A DNA stretch of 64,000 bases from Rhodospirillales bacterium (lineage in GTDB: Bacteria > Pseudomonadota > Alphaproteobacteria > Rhodospirillales > Defluviicoccaceae). Position numbers and translations under genes: made by a program. A model generated the notes under the pieces. The model searched no databases. It saw only the letters and a program-made list of their open reading frames with translations, and was not told the DNA's origin. Each line of letters opens with the position of its first letter. The first letter of the stretch is position 1. The stretch is from contig JAEULH010000036.1 in NCBI GenBank assembly GCA_016793925.1, positions 1 to 64,000 of the forward strand, in the 5' to 3' direction. Shown piece after piece: positions 1-7,562 of this stretch.

Positions 1-606
1 CTCGCCATCGAGGCGGGGCGGGCGCGCTGCACGGTCGGCGAAATCTCCGACGCCCTGGAAAAGGTTTTCGGCCGGCACAAGGCGGAGATCCGCGCCATCT
101 CGGGCATCTACAGCGGCGAGGTCGGGGAGAAATCGGACGTGATTGCCAAGGTCCATGCGATTGTCGACGACTTCGAGGCCAACGATGGCCGCCGGCCGCG
201 GATCCTCGTGGCCAAGATGGGCCAGGACGGCCACGACCGCGGCCAGAAGGTGATCGCGAGCGCGTTCGCCGATCTGGGTTTCGACGTCGATATCGGACCG
301 CTGTTCCAGACCCCGGCCGAGGTCGCGCGCCAGGCGGTGGAGAACGACGTCCACGTGATCGGCGCGAGCACGCTGGCCGCCGGCCACCTGACCCTCGTTC
401 CCGAACTCAAGAAGGAACTGAAGGCGCTGGGTCGCGACGACATCCTCATCGTCGTCGGCGGCGTCATCCCGCCGCAGGACTACAACGCGCTCTACGCAGC
501 CGGCGCCGAAGCGATCTATCCTCCGGGCACGGTGATCAGCGACGCCGCAATCGGGCTTATCGCCAGCCTTAACAAGCGGTTGGGGTACACAAGCGAGGCG
601 GCGTAG
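1..606 (+). CDS. scpA: Methylmalonyl-CoA mutase, large subunit, C-terminal part (5' end outside window)
   Basis: The frame is open from the first base, so only the last ~200 residues are present. They form the cobalamin-binding domain. The B12 base-off motif DGHDRG, with the cobalt-ligand His, is visible, as are [20 protein letters not shown] and GGVIPPQDY, which are typical of the MutB/ScpA large subunit. The enzyme interconverts methylmalonyl-CoA and succinyl-CoA in the cytoplasm, either in propionate breakdown or, run backwards, in propionyl-CoA formation. The meaB gene follows after 3 bases, the usual operon partner. A fused or single-chain mutase cannot be told from the large subunit of a two-subunit enzyme because the start is missing. 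Confidence 0.93.
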   Translation, partial: LAIEAGRARCTVGEISDALEKVFGRHKAEIRAISGIYSGEVGEKSDVIAKVHAIVDDFEANDGRRPRILVAKMGQDGHDRGQKVIASAFADLGFDVDIGPLFQTPAEVARQAVENDVHVIGASTLAAGHLTLVPELKKELKALGRDDILIVVGGVIPPQDYNALYAAGAEAIYPPGTVISDAAIGLIASLNKRLGYTSEAA

Positions 607-609
607 CGC

Positions 610-1635
610 GTGATGGCCGGGGCACAAGCGACAGCCGCGACCTCCAAGCCGCGATCGGCGCTGAGCGTCGATGACTATGTGAACGGCGTGATCGGCGGCG
701 ACCGGGCGATGCTCGGTCGCACCATCACCATCATCGAAAGCCGCAGCCGGCGGCACCAGCAACTCGCTCAGGACATCCTCGCCAGGTTGCTTGCCTACAC
801 CGGCAAGGCGCACCGGATCGGCATCACCGGTGTGCCCGGCGCGGGCAAGAGCACGTTCATCGAGGCCTTTGGCTGCGGCCTGATCAGGCAGGGCCTGAAG
901 GTGGCGGTCCTCGCCGTCGATCCGACCAGCCCGGTCAGCGGCGGCAGTATTCTCGGCGACAAGACGCGCATGGCCGACCTTGCCGTGCAAGCCAACGCTT
1001 TCATCCGCCCGTCGCCATCGGGCGGGACGCTGGGCGGCGTCACCCGCACCACCCGCCAGACCATGGTGGTGTGCGACGCCGCCGGCTACGACGTGATCCT
1101 GGTCGAGACGGTCGGCGCCGGTCAGTCGGAGGTCGCGGTCTCCGACATGACGGATGTTTTCCTTGTGCTCATGCTTCCGGGTGCCGGCGACGAGCTGCAA
1201 GGGATCAAGAAGGGCGTGCTCGAGATCGCCGACATGATCGTGGTCAACAAGGCCGACAGCGGCAACGAGGTCCGGGCCAAGCAGGCCGCCGTCCATTACC
1301 GCAATGCCTTGCACATCATTCAGCCGAAAACGCCGACCTGGTCGCCGCCGGTGCTGCTCTGCAGTTCGATCGAGAACACCGGCATAGACCGCGTCTGGGG
1401 CAAACTGGTCGAACACAAGGACAAGCTCACCGCGACCGGGGAGTTCCAGCGGCGGCGGCAGCAGCAGCGGGTCAAGGCGATGTGGAGCCAGCTCCAGGAC
1501 CGGGTCATGACCGACATCAAGAACCACCCGAAGGTGGTCGAGCAGCTGCCCGAATTGCAGCGGGAGTTGCTGAGCGGCAACCTGACCGTCACCCGCTCCG
1601 TCGACCGGATCCTTCAGCTCTTCCACGAGGACTGA
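610..1635 (+). CDS. meaB: MeaB/ArgK-family GTPase, methylmalonyl-CoA mutase chaperone
   Basis: This is a 341-residue G3E-type P-loop GTPase. The Walker A motif GVPGAGKST lies at residues 74-82, followed by the family signature VDPTSPVSGGSILGDKTRM and a base-recognition NKAD. The length is that of MeaB. MeaB proteins gate cofactor loading of methylmalonyl-CoA mutase and protect it from inactivation, using GTP. The start is a GTG at 610 directly followed by ATG at 613; either could be used. The gene sits 3 bases after the mutase, so the two are almost certainly co-transcribed and translationally coupled. The older name ArgK reflects a mistaken arginine/ornithine-transport kinase assignment. Confidence 0.93.
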   Translation: MMAGAQATAATSKPRSALSVDDYVNGVIGGDRAMLGRTITIIESRSRRHQQLAQDILARLLAYTGKAHRIGITGVPGAGKSTFIEAFGCGLIRQGLKVAVLAVDPTSPVSGGSILGDKTRMADLAVQANAFIRPSPSGGTLGGVTRTTRQTMVVCDAAGYDVILVETVGAGQSEVAVSDMTDVFLVLMLPGAGDELQGIKKGVLEIADMIVVNKADSGNEVRAKQAAVHYRNALHIIQPKTPTWSPPVLLCSSIENTGIDRVWGKLVEHKDKLTATGEFQRRRQQQRVKAMWSQLQDRVMTDIKNHPKVVEQLPELQRELLSGNLTVTRSVDRILQLFHED

Positions 1636-1852
1636 GGATCGGGGTCGGCCTTACGCATCGCCGCGCGCTGCCGCGGCGTGCGGGGTGATCGCGGGAGACC
1701 GCGCTCGCAAGGCGGATCCCGCTCCGACCACTGTTCCCGCGCCTCGCGTCATGGCCGTGCTTGTTACGGCCATCCTCGCGTGTTCCCGTGGCATCGGTGC
1801 AAGACGCGGATGCCGGGGACCGGCGTCAGGACCGGCGCTCGGCATGGGGAAG

Positions 1853-1878
1853 GGACGGCGCCTGGGGCTGCGCCGTCC
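1853..1878. terminator. Hairpin between convergent meaB and hemerythrin genes
   Basis: A perfect 9-bp stem (1853-1861 with 1870-1878, arms GGACGGCGC/GCGCCGTCC) has an 8-base loop and lies 22 bases past the hemerythrin stop on the minus strand. A pyrimidine run follows on that strand. A second, weaker 7-bp hairpin lies at 1659-1678 on the meaB side. The 264-base gap between the convergent genes shows nothing else. Confidence 0.5.
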
Positions 1879-1899
1879 GCTCACGTCTGCCGCCACCGC

Positions 1900-2466
1900 C
1901 TACGTCTGTTGCCGGACCTCGCGTTGCCAGCGCAGAACCGTCTCGCGCAGGGTTTCGAACTGGGTGCCGACGTGCTCGCCAAACAGCGGATCCTCCTCGG
2001 AGACCATCCGCGCATCCAGCTCCGCCCAGTCCGCTTCGGTCAGAGCCTTCTCCGCCGCCGGGAAGAAGTTGCGCTCCTCCATCTCCAGGTGCTTGAGCTG
2101 GAAATCGATGAAGTTGTGCGCCCAACGCTTGAAGGACTCGCGCGGCACCTGCGCCTCGTCAAGGACGGCGCGGACGCCGGCGGCAAATTCGCGGGTTCGC
2201 GCCGCGATCTGCTCGTGCTCGGCCTGGAGGTCGCCCATCTTGGTCGCGGCCGCGGGGTCGCGCTCACGCAGCTTGGCGTAGATCAGGTTCTCCTTGGGAT
2301 GGTGGTACAGGTCCGGATAGCCGAGGAAGTAGTCGATCACGCCCTCGATGATGTCGTAGTCGGGTGAGCGGGCCTGCTCGAACTCCTTGACCTGCCACTC
2401 GAGGGTGCGGATGAGGGTGACAATGTTCGCGTGTTCCCGGTGCAGCGCACTTATGATCTCGGCCAT
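1900..2466 (-). CDS. Hemerythrin-domain protein
   Basis: A 188-residue all-helical hemerythrin/HHE cation-binding protein. Metal-ligand motifs are visible in order: LHREHANI near the start, YHHPKE, EHEQI and HLEMEE. Such proteins carry a non-heme di-iron site and bind O2, NO or act in stress sensing; the exact role here is unknown. The start is ATG at 2466 behind AAGGGATCAATA; the frame stays open for 40 more codons upstream, but those do not look like hemerythrin. It is a stand-alone gene convergent to meaB. A second, bacteriohemerythrin-type protein lies at 46652-47143. Confidence 0.88.
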   Translation of the reverse strand: MAEIISALHREHANIVTLIRTLEWQVKEFEQARSPDYDIIEGVIDYFLGYPDLYHHPKENLIYAKLRERDPAAATKMGDLQAEHEQIAARTREFAAGVRAVLDEAQVPRESFKRWAHNFIDFQLKHLEMEERNFFPAAEKALTEADWAELDARMVSEEDPLFGEHVGTQFETLRETVLRWQREVRQQT

Positions 2467-2824
2467 TATTGATCCCTTGTTCCGGCTCACCCACTGATAG
2501 GCGAGAACGATCCGCCGCGCACGCTCTTCCCGCCTAGCACAGGCTTGCCGCTGTTTCCATGGTTTTCGAGGCAAGGGATGTGCCATGTCAGGGCTGTGCG
2601 CCGGGGCGTCGGCTGCGACGGTGTCGCCGTCACCGACAAGCGCCGATGGGCGTCCGGTCGCCTTGCGAGACGTGCCGGAGACCGGCGCCGTCCGCCCTGC
2701 CCCGCGCTAGCCCGAAGTCCTCGCGTCTGCCCATCCCTTGGGCTAGCTTGCGCAAGATGTAAGCGAGGGGGGCGCGCGCCGCGGCCGGCCACTGGCAGGG
2801 GCGCCGGCGCGCGATGACGATGCA
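2467..2824. other. Intergenic region between divergent hemerythrin and VanZ-like genes
   Basis: 358 bases without a convincing gene. The short open frames here have arginine/proline-rich, shadow-like composition. The region must hold both promoters. I see no strong -35/-10 pair, only a small palindrome TTGCGCAA near 2751. Confidence 0.5.
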
Positions 2825-3241
2825 ATGGATGAGATGCAACAGATGAACGGCGCGGCTCCGCGGGGCTCAACCCACCGCGAACGTGCGGCGATGGCCGCTC
2901 GCCTCGCGTTCATCGTTGGCGTCGGGCTGATTACGGCGCTGTCGCTGGCGCCGGCCTCCGCGCTGCCGCCGCTTGGTTTATGGGACAAGTTGGAGCACGC
3001 GGTCGCGTACGCCCTTCTCGCCGCAACCGGCTGCACCGGCTTCGTGTCGAGGCGCGGTCGGATCGCTGTCCTGATTGGGCTGGCGATCTACGGTGGGGCA
3101 ATCGAGGTGGTGCAGCCCGTCGCGTCCGCTTCGCGTGAGAGCAGCGTCGCCGACTGGGTCGCCAACCTGACCGGGATCGGCGTCGGCTATGTGTTGGCAC
3201 TATTGATCAGGCTATTCATGCGCCGCACCAGCCTGGCGTGA
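2825..3241 (+). CDS. VanZ-like membrane protein
   Basis: A 138-residue inner-membrane protein with about four hydrophobic segments. It carries the VanZ-like signature: DKLEHAVAYALL, then GAIEVVQ, then DWVANLTGIGVGY. VanZ itself gives low-level teicoplanin resistance, but most small VanZ-like proteins have no known function. An internal ATG at 2843 could also serve as the start. The gene stands alone, divergent from hemerythrin, with a strong hairpin 39 bases downstream. Confidence 0.85.
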   Translation: MDEMQQMNGAAPRGSTHRERAAMAARLAFIVGVGLITALSLAPASALPPLGLWDKLEHAVAYALLAATGCTGFVSRRGRIAVLIGLAIYGGAIEVVQPVASASRESSVADWVANLTGIGVGYVLALLIRLFMRRTSLA

Positions 3242-3279
3242 CAGTGCCTGCGCCGACAAGGTGGCATGAGCTCGACCAA

Positions 3280-3309
3280 CCTGCCTTCGGGTGAGCACCC
3301 GAAGGCAGG
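3280..3309. terminator. Strong bidirectional terminator-like hairpin
   Basis: Perfect 13-bp stem (3280-3292 with 3297-3309, arm CCTGCCTTCGGGT) with a 4-base GAGC loop. It lies between the convergent VanZ-like gene and the small minus-strand gene. There is no long T-run on either side, so it may act as an RNA 3'-end stabiliser rather than a classical intrinsic terminator. Confidence 0.65.
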
Positions 3310-3369
3310 AAGTCGATCTCTAACATGTCACTCGGACGTCTTGTTCGGGATCGTCCGAGCGCTGGTCGC

Positions 3370-3555
3370 TCAGAAACTCCACGGATCGCTCGGCGCGAGG
3401 AGGGGCGCGTCGGCCTCGCCGTCGCGGAACGAATCCGGAGCCGGCCTGTGGCCGAACGGCTTGCCCGACATCCGGTTCATGAACGAATCCGGGACAACGG
3501 CGTAGAATACGGGGTCGACAGCCCCGTTCTCCATGCTGTAGAAAAGTGTGTTCAA
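3370..3555 (-). CDS. Small protein of unknown function (61 aa)
   Basis: TTG-started frame preceded by AAGGAG at a 9-base spacing, which is a good ribosome binding site. The protein is 61 residues, lacks a signal peptide or membrane segment, and carries three aromatic-proline motifs (PDSFMNR, PDSFRD, SDPWSF). I do not recognise it. In its favour are the ribosome binding site, an upstream TTGACA with a dyad over it, and a strong hairpin beyond its stop. Against it are the rare start codon and short length. The opposite strand is also open here, so composition alone cannot decide. Confidence 0.45.
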   Translation of the reverse strand: MNTLFYSMENGAVDPVFYAVVPDSFMNRMSGKPFGHRPAPDSFRDGEADAPLLAPSDPWSF

Positions 3556-3617
3556 GTTTCGACACTCCTTCAGTTGACTCTGTCGTTCGGTCGATCGTCG
3601 TTCGAAAGTTGAGCCGC

Positions 3618-3644
3618 GGCCGGGGTGTTGGCGTCACCCCGGCC
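3618..3644 (-). other. Stem-loop at the predicted 5' end of the small-gene transcript
   Basis: Perfect 10-bp stem (3618-3627 with 3635-3644, arm GGCCGGGGTG) with a 7-base loop. It sits just downstream of the candidate promoter and about 60 bases before the TTG start. It would form a stable cap on the leader mRNA. Confidence 0.4.
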
Positions 3645-3654
3645 AGTCCGCGGT

Positions 3655-3689
3655 CATCTGGCGAATTCCCGGCTCATTGTCAAGCCGGG
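3655..3689 (-). promoter_or_regulatory. Candidate promoter with operator-like dyad for the 61-aa gene
   Basis: On the minus strand a perfect TTGACA (3678-3683) is followed, after 17 bases, by CAGATG, a poor -10. The -35 is overlapped by the inverted repeat CCCGGCT-N8-AGCCGGG (3668-3674 and 3683-3689). A weak -10 with a dyad over the -35 suggests activator-dependent control. This is inferred from sequence only. Confidence 0.35.
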
Positions 3690-4201
3690 GCCGGTCTGGC
3701 GCCCGGCATGTGGATCATCGAACCTTTCGGAACCTGCTTTCCGCGGGGCCAATTCGGCTCTACGCAAGTGGCAAAAACCGCCAATCACAAAGCCTTAGGC
3801 TGAATACGATACGGCTGGTGGCGCCGGATCACACCGGGGAAGCTCTGACGCATCTCTCGTCTCTGTGACAAAGTTGCCACCGTTCGTGTGTCGCAACGGC
3901 TGTCGTTTGTCTTCACGCAACGGCTATGCCAATGACACCGCTGTTCAATGCGCTTTCCTGCGGCCTTCCATACGTCGCTCGCGTCACAGGCCGCGCTTGC
4001 CTCGTCGCTCCCCACGCAAATGCAGGCCCGGGCTCCGGACGTCAAGGCCCACGTTGCGCGCTTGTTGATATTTTTTCGCAAGCGGGGATCAAACGCGAAT
4101 GCGACACAATGTCATATTCCCGACAATCGAGGCGGGGCAGCGGCCGTTTCCGCGACGCAAGCTTGTCGAGGCGAAGCCGCAGGCGCTAGGCTGCGGCGTC
4201 C
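3690..4201. other. Intergenic region upstream of tRNA-Leu
   Basis: About 510 bases with no gene I can support. Open frames on both strands (for example 3785-4081 minus and 3948-4238 plus) have unlikely composition and no ribosome binding site. It contains a direct repeat CGCAACGGCT (near 3892 and 3916). The tRNA promoter should lie in the last 100 bases; CATATT near 4112 is the best -10 candidate. Confidence 0.45.
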
Positions 4202-4289
4202 GCCCGCTTGGCGAAATCGGCAGACGCAACGGACTTAAAATCCGTATCCCGACACGGGAGTGGGGGTTCGAGTCCCCCAGCGGGCACCA
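4202..4289 (+). tRNA. tRNA-Leu (anticodon UAA)
   Basis: An 88-nt class II tRNA with a 7-bp acceptor stem (GCCCGCT with AGCGGGC), an anticodon stem ACGGA/TCCGT and anticodon TAA at 4236-4238. It has a long variable arm, a T-arm GGGGG-TTCGAGT-CCCCC, and an encoded CCA at 4287-4289. It reads UUA and, by wobble, UUG leucine codons. Confidence 0.97.
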
Positions 4290-4499
4290 GGGCCGCTCAC
4301 GCGGTGAGTGCGACTTCATCAGGCGTTAGACGCAGCGTCGGCGTGTGCTATACAGCGCCATCGCATCCTGTCGCCGCCCGGATTCTGCCGCGCGTCAAGC
4401 GGCGAGGGCAACAGCGAGGTGGTTGCGCGCAGGGTGGCTTACCAAGTGCAAGAACGTCGCGTTTCGGGCGTCGCGACCTACACTCACGAGGAGAGGACT

Positions 4500-5603
4500 A
4501 TGGGCGAAGCTGCAGTACAATCGAAATCATCCGCGCGCCTTAAGCCAGGCGTCGTTACCGGTGAGGACTACCTGACCCTGGTCGAAGCGTGCAAGGCCGG
4601 TGGCTATGCGCTGCCGGCGGTGAACGTGACCGGCACCAATACCATCAACTCGGTGCTTGAGGCGGCGGCGAAGAACAAGGCCGACGTCATCATCCAGCTT
4701 TCGAACGGTGGCGCGCAGTTCTACGCCGGCCAAGGCCTTTCCGACAGCAGCGCGGCCAAGGTGCTTGGCGCGGTGTCGGCGGCCAAGCACGTGCACATGA
4801 TGGCGGAGCATTACGGTGTCTGCGTCGTCTTGCATACCGATCACGCCAACAAGAAGCTTATCCCGTGGGTCGAGGCGTTGCTCGATCACGGCGAGGCCTT
4901 CTTCAAAGAGACCGGCAAGCCCCTCTACAGCTCGCACATGCTGGATCTGTCCGAAGAGCCGATCGACTGGAATCTCGACGAATGCGCGCGCGTGCTGAAG
5001 CGCATGGCGCCGATGGGCATGAGCCTGGAGATCGAACTCGGCGTCACCGGCGGCGAAGAGGACGGCATCGGCGGCGAGTTCGACGAGAGCGCCGACAACT
5101 CCAAGCTCTACACCCAGCCCGAAGATGTCTTGCAGGCGTTCGACAAGCTCAACCCGATCGGCTCGTTCTCGGTCGCGGCGTCATTCGGCAACGTTCACGG
5201 CGTCTACAAGCCGGGCAACGTCAAGCTGCGCCCGGAGATCCTGAAGGGCTCTCAGGAGCTCGTCGCTCGCCAGCACAATGCGGGTCCCAATCCGCTCAAC
5301 CTGGTCTTCCACGGCGGCTCGGGCTCGGAGAAGGAAAAAATCTCCGAGGCGGTCACCTATGGCGTGTTCAAGATGAACATCGATACCGACACCCAGTTCG
5401 CTTTCTCCGAAGCGGTGGGCAAGTTCGTCGAAGAGCACCCGAAGGCGTTCAAGTACCAGATCGACCCGGACGACGGCACGCCGTTCAAGAAGTTCTACGA
5501 CCCGCGCAAGTGGCTGCGGGCGGCGGAAGTCGGAATGGCCGAGCGGCTGAGCGAGGCTTTCGTCGACCTCGGCTCGAAAGGCAAGTCTCTGGCGCAAGCC
5601 TGA
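4500..5603 (+). CDS. fba: Class II fructose-bisphosphate aldolase
   Basis: A 367-residue zinc aldolase of the class IIA (E. coli FbaA-like) size. It splits fructose-1,6-bisphosphate to glyceraldehyde-3-phosphate and dihydroxyacetone phosphate in glycolysis, and condenses them in gluconeogenesis. Visible features are LHTDHANKK (catalytic Asp and zinc His), the zinc-Glu segment GVTGGEEDG, zinc histidines in GNVHGVYK and VFHGGSGS, and the phosphate-binding NIDTDTQ. The start is ATG at 4500 behind GAGGAGAGG; the frame is open 64 codons further upstream without homology. It is monocistronic, 210 bases after the tRNA, and is followed by hairpins. Confidence 0.96.
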   Translation: MGEAAVQSKSSARLKPGVVTGEDYLTLVEACKAGGYALPAVNVTGTNTINSVLEAAAKNKADVIIQLSNGGAQFYAGQGLSDSSAAKVLGAVSAAKHVHMMAEHYGVCVVLHTDHANKKLIPWVEALLDHGEAFFKETGKPLYSSHMLDLSEEPIDWNLDECARVLKRMAPMGMSLEIELGVTGGEEDGIGGEFDESADNSKLYTQPEDVLQAFDKLNPIGSFSVAASFGNVHGVYKPGNVKLRPEILKGSQELVARQHNAGPNPLNLVFHGGSGSEKEKISEAVTYGVFKMNIDTDTQFAFSEAVGKFVEEHPKAFKYQIDPDDGTPFKKFYDPRKWLRAAEVGMAERLSEAFVDLGSKGKSLAQA

Positions 5604-5617
5604 GACCATATCCGGTC

Positions 5618-5693
5618 GGGGCGGCGCAGGCCGCCCCGCCTCGTCATGCGCGATCCGTGCCGGCGCCGACGCCTGCCTTCGGCGTCGGCGCCG
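5618..5693. terminator. Two hairpins between convergent fba and the Cys-rich gene
   Basis: Hairpin 1 has an 8-bp GC stem (5618-5625 with 5630-5637). Hairpin 2 has a 13-bp perfect stem (5661-5673 with 5681-5693) with a 7-base loop. Neither has a long T-run. They separate fba from the convergent gene that ends at 5706 and probably end transcripts from both sides. Confidence 0.55.
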
Positions 5694-5705
5694 CACCCTA
5701 GGCGA

Positions 5706-6059
5706 TCAGACGTGCAAGGTCGCTTGCTCGCCCTCTTCGCGACGCGAAGCCGCCGGTTGCCTGGTGCGCCCTTCGGCGACGCGGCGTGCGAAGAACTTGC
5801 ATGAGAACGTCGATCGGGTAACCAGCGGACCTTCGCTGTCCACGTATTGACGGACCATCGCGCCGCCGCACCGCCCCCAGTGATCGACGAACGCAAGCCA
5901 GTGGCGGCAGTCGCTGCATTTGGCGTCGTCCCCGGCGCCGATGCGACCCGCCGACAGCCTCCGGCCGTCGGACGCAGCACCCTGGCGCGGGCGCGGCGTC
6001 TGCCGGTCGGTCGGCTGCAGAATATCACCGGTACACGCGCTGTGCGCTCCTTTCGACAT
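5706..6059 (-). CDS. Cys-rich hypothetical protein, zinc-ribbon-like
   Basis: A 117-residue protein whose middle carries KCSDCRHW, then a GRCGG turn, then TFSCKFFARR, giving a C-x2-C ... C ... C spacing that could bind zinc or an Fe-S cluster. The arginine-rich C-terminus might touch nucleic acid. ATG at 6059 is chosen because a G-run (GGGGGG) lies 8 bases upstream; an ATG at 6092 lacks a ribosome binding site. The family is not recognised. It is divergent from luxI with 301 bases between, so its promoter shares that regulatory region. Function unknown. Confidence 0.6.
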   Translation of the reverse strand: MSKGAHSACTGDILQPTDRQTPRPRQGAASDGRRLSAGRIGAGDDAKCSDCRHWLAFVDHWGRCGGAMVRQYVDSEGPLVTRSTFSCKFFARRVAEGRTRQPAASRREEGEQATLHV

Positions 6060-6360
6060 CTGAACCCCCCATTGCTCAATTGGTGCACGCATTATGCACA
6101 CTTGCCACTTTTGGCACAATTTAAAGTTCATCCACCGGTTAAAGCACACCCCTTTTGTGGCAACAAGTGAATGATTTACACGATTCCGGAGCGCCACGCC
6201 TGGACCGGCACTCAGCACTTATTCCTTGTATATAGGAATATGATCTTGACAGCCCGTGGCATGTTCGCTAGTTGTTCGAACGTTCATCGCGGGCGGCGCA
6301 AAGGCGCAGCGTCCGCATCGATATTGAACACGACATTGCATAGCGAAGACGGGGATATTC
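6060..6360. other. Divergent control region upstream of luxI
   Basis: 301 bases, more AT-rich than the surroundings. It contains the dyad ATTCCT-N7-AGGAAT (6221-6239), a perfect TTGACA at 6246-6251, and the palindrome GTTCGAAC (6274-6281). No small gene here is convincing. Confidence 0.55.
6221..6251 (+). promoter_or_regulatory. Candidate luxI promoter and lux-box-like dyad
   Basis: The 19-base dyad ATTCCTTGTATATAGGAAT (6221-6239) lies just upstream of TTGACA (6246-6251). The best -10, 17 bases on, is TAGTTG, which is poor. A good -35, a weak -10 and an upstream dyad of lux-box length fit LuxR-type activation, but the dyad does not match the classical lux-box sequence. Confidence 0.4.
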
Positions 6361-6987
6361 ATGATCGATGCGTTTACGGTCGAGACAGCTCACTTGCTCG
6401 GCGATGCTCTACCGGCGCACCATCGTCTTCGTCATAAAATTTTTGTCGAGCGGCAGGGGTATCAGGTCCCGACGTATCGGGGCATGGAGTGGGACGCGTT
6501 CGACACGCCAGCGGCGGTTTATTTGATGTGGCGGGACGACCTCCAACAGGTCAGGGCGATTGCGCGCCTTATCCCGACCACGGTCCCGTACATGATCAGG
6601 GAGTTGTGGCCGCAATTGATCTGCGGCCACGCTCTTCCCTCTCGCGCCGACGTCTGGGAAGTGACGCGTCTCGGCGTTGACCGGACGCTGCTGCCGAATG
6701 TCCGCAGGCGTGTTTTCGGGGAGATGATGTGCGCGTGCGGAGAGTTCGCGCGCAAGCGCGCCATCCGCGAGTATTATCTCGTAACCCACCCGCGGGTCAT
6801 CCGCAGTATCGAGGCAAACGGATGCCGTACCCGGTTTCTCGGTCGGGCCCAGCCGATCAACGGCGCGCTGGTGGCTGAGGCGACGGTTGCGATCAGCGAC
6901 GCGTCCATCGCCAGCTTGCGCGAAATCTATGCCCTCCCGCAGCGGATCCTGCGGATCGCCGGTGAAGATACGGCGATGGCGGCCTGA
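6361..6987 (+). CDS. luxI: LuxI-family acyl-homoserine-lactone synthase
   Basis: A 208-residue autoinducer synthase that makes N-acyl-homoserine lactone from S-adenosylmethionine and an acyl-ACP. The conserved family residues fall at the canonical numbers: R24, F28, D45, D48, R69, E100 and R103. Only the W34 position differs, being Tyr. Motifs seen are RHKIFVERQGY, GMEWDAFDTP and VRAIARLIPTT. The C-terminus runs past the enzyme core. No luxR is adjacent; a LuxR-type regulator starts at 9220, on the far side of two minus-strand genes. The acyl chain length cannot be read from the sequence with confidence. Confidence 0.93.
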   Translation: MIDAFTVETAHLLGDALPAHHRLRHKIFVERQGYQVPTYRGMEWDAFDTPAAVYLMWRDDLQQVRAIARLIPTTVPYMIRELWPQLICGHALPSRADVWEVTRLGVDRTLLPNVRRRVFGEMMCACGEFARKRAIREYYLVTHPRVIRSIEANGCRTRFLGRAQPINGALVAEATVAISDASIASLREIYALPQRILRIAGEDTAMAA

Positions 6988-7009
6988 CTATCCGGAGCCG
7001 CGGATCGAT

Positions 7010-7384
7010 CTAGCGGCGGGGGCCGACGCTGCGGCCGGTTGCGGCATAGGCGCCGGCGGCGACGCCGAGAGCCTCGGCCCGGCTTTCGCACTCGCGGGCA
7101 ATTCGCCTGCAGATCCGAGCCTGCATGTTTTCGTCGCGCGCGTCACTGAGCAATCCGGCGACAACGTTGGCGTCGCCGTCGAGCCCGGCCACCCGCGCGG
7201 CGCGAAGGCATTGCCTGGCCGCGTGCTTGTGAACCTCGACGAAGCGGCGGGCCAGGATGGCCTTGTGGATCAGGCGCGGCAGCTCGTCGGCTTCGCCGAA
7301 GCCGTCGTCACCGACTGCGGGTTCGCCGCGCCCTGCCGCCGGCGGCTTGGAAAAGTCAACGACTGCTATCCCCACGTCAGACAA
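7010..7384 (-). CDS. Hypothetical protein between luxI and fadL
   Basis: A 124-residue, Ala/Arg-rich, mostly helical protein with no signal peptide or membrane segment. The start is TTG at 7384 behind AGGGGGAA; a GTG nine bases further in (7375) is also possible. It is convergent to luxI (22-base gap) and lies 178 bases downstream of fadL on the same strand, so it may be read with fadL. I do not recognise a family. A coding role is supported by the ribosome binding site and a protein-like helical second half (residues about 35-110). Confidence 0.55.
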   Translation of the reverse strand: MSDVGIAVVDFSKPPAAGRGEPAVGDDGFGEADELPRLIHKAILARRFVEVHKHAARQCLRAARVAGLDGDANVVAGLLSDARDENMQARICRRIARECESRAEALGVAAGAYAATGRSVGPRR

Positions 7385-7562
7385 TGCGTTCCCCCTGGAC
7401 CAACGAGCCTGACGATCCTAGGGCCCGGCGGTCGGTCGCGACCACCTCCCAAATCCGGCAGGTCGAAGCGATTCCCATCGGGGTCGAAGGACGAGGTGGT
7501 TCCCCGGCACCGGCCTGCCGTGGCCGCCTTCCACGCCTTATCACGTCTTATCAAGAGGCCGC

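Noticed and set aside
1678-2367. Plus-strand open frames over the hemerythrin gene
   Set aside because: Shadow frames; hemerythrin on the minus strand has full ligand motifs and a ribosome binding site.
3785-4238. Open frames on both strands upstream of tRNA-Leu
   Set aside because: No ribosome binding sites, unlikely residue composition, and one runs into the tRNA itself.
6095-6120. Possible sigma-54 promoter (TGGCA...GC) upstream of the Cys-rich gene
   Set aside because: On the minus strand the GG-GC spacing is too short for the -24/-12 consensus.
7385-7562. Small minus-strand frame between the unknown gene and fadL
   Set aside because: Gly/Arg/Pro-rich, overlaps the start region of the 124-residue gene, and has no ribosome binding site.
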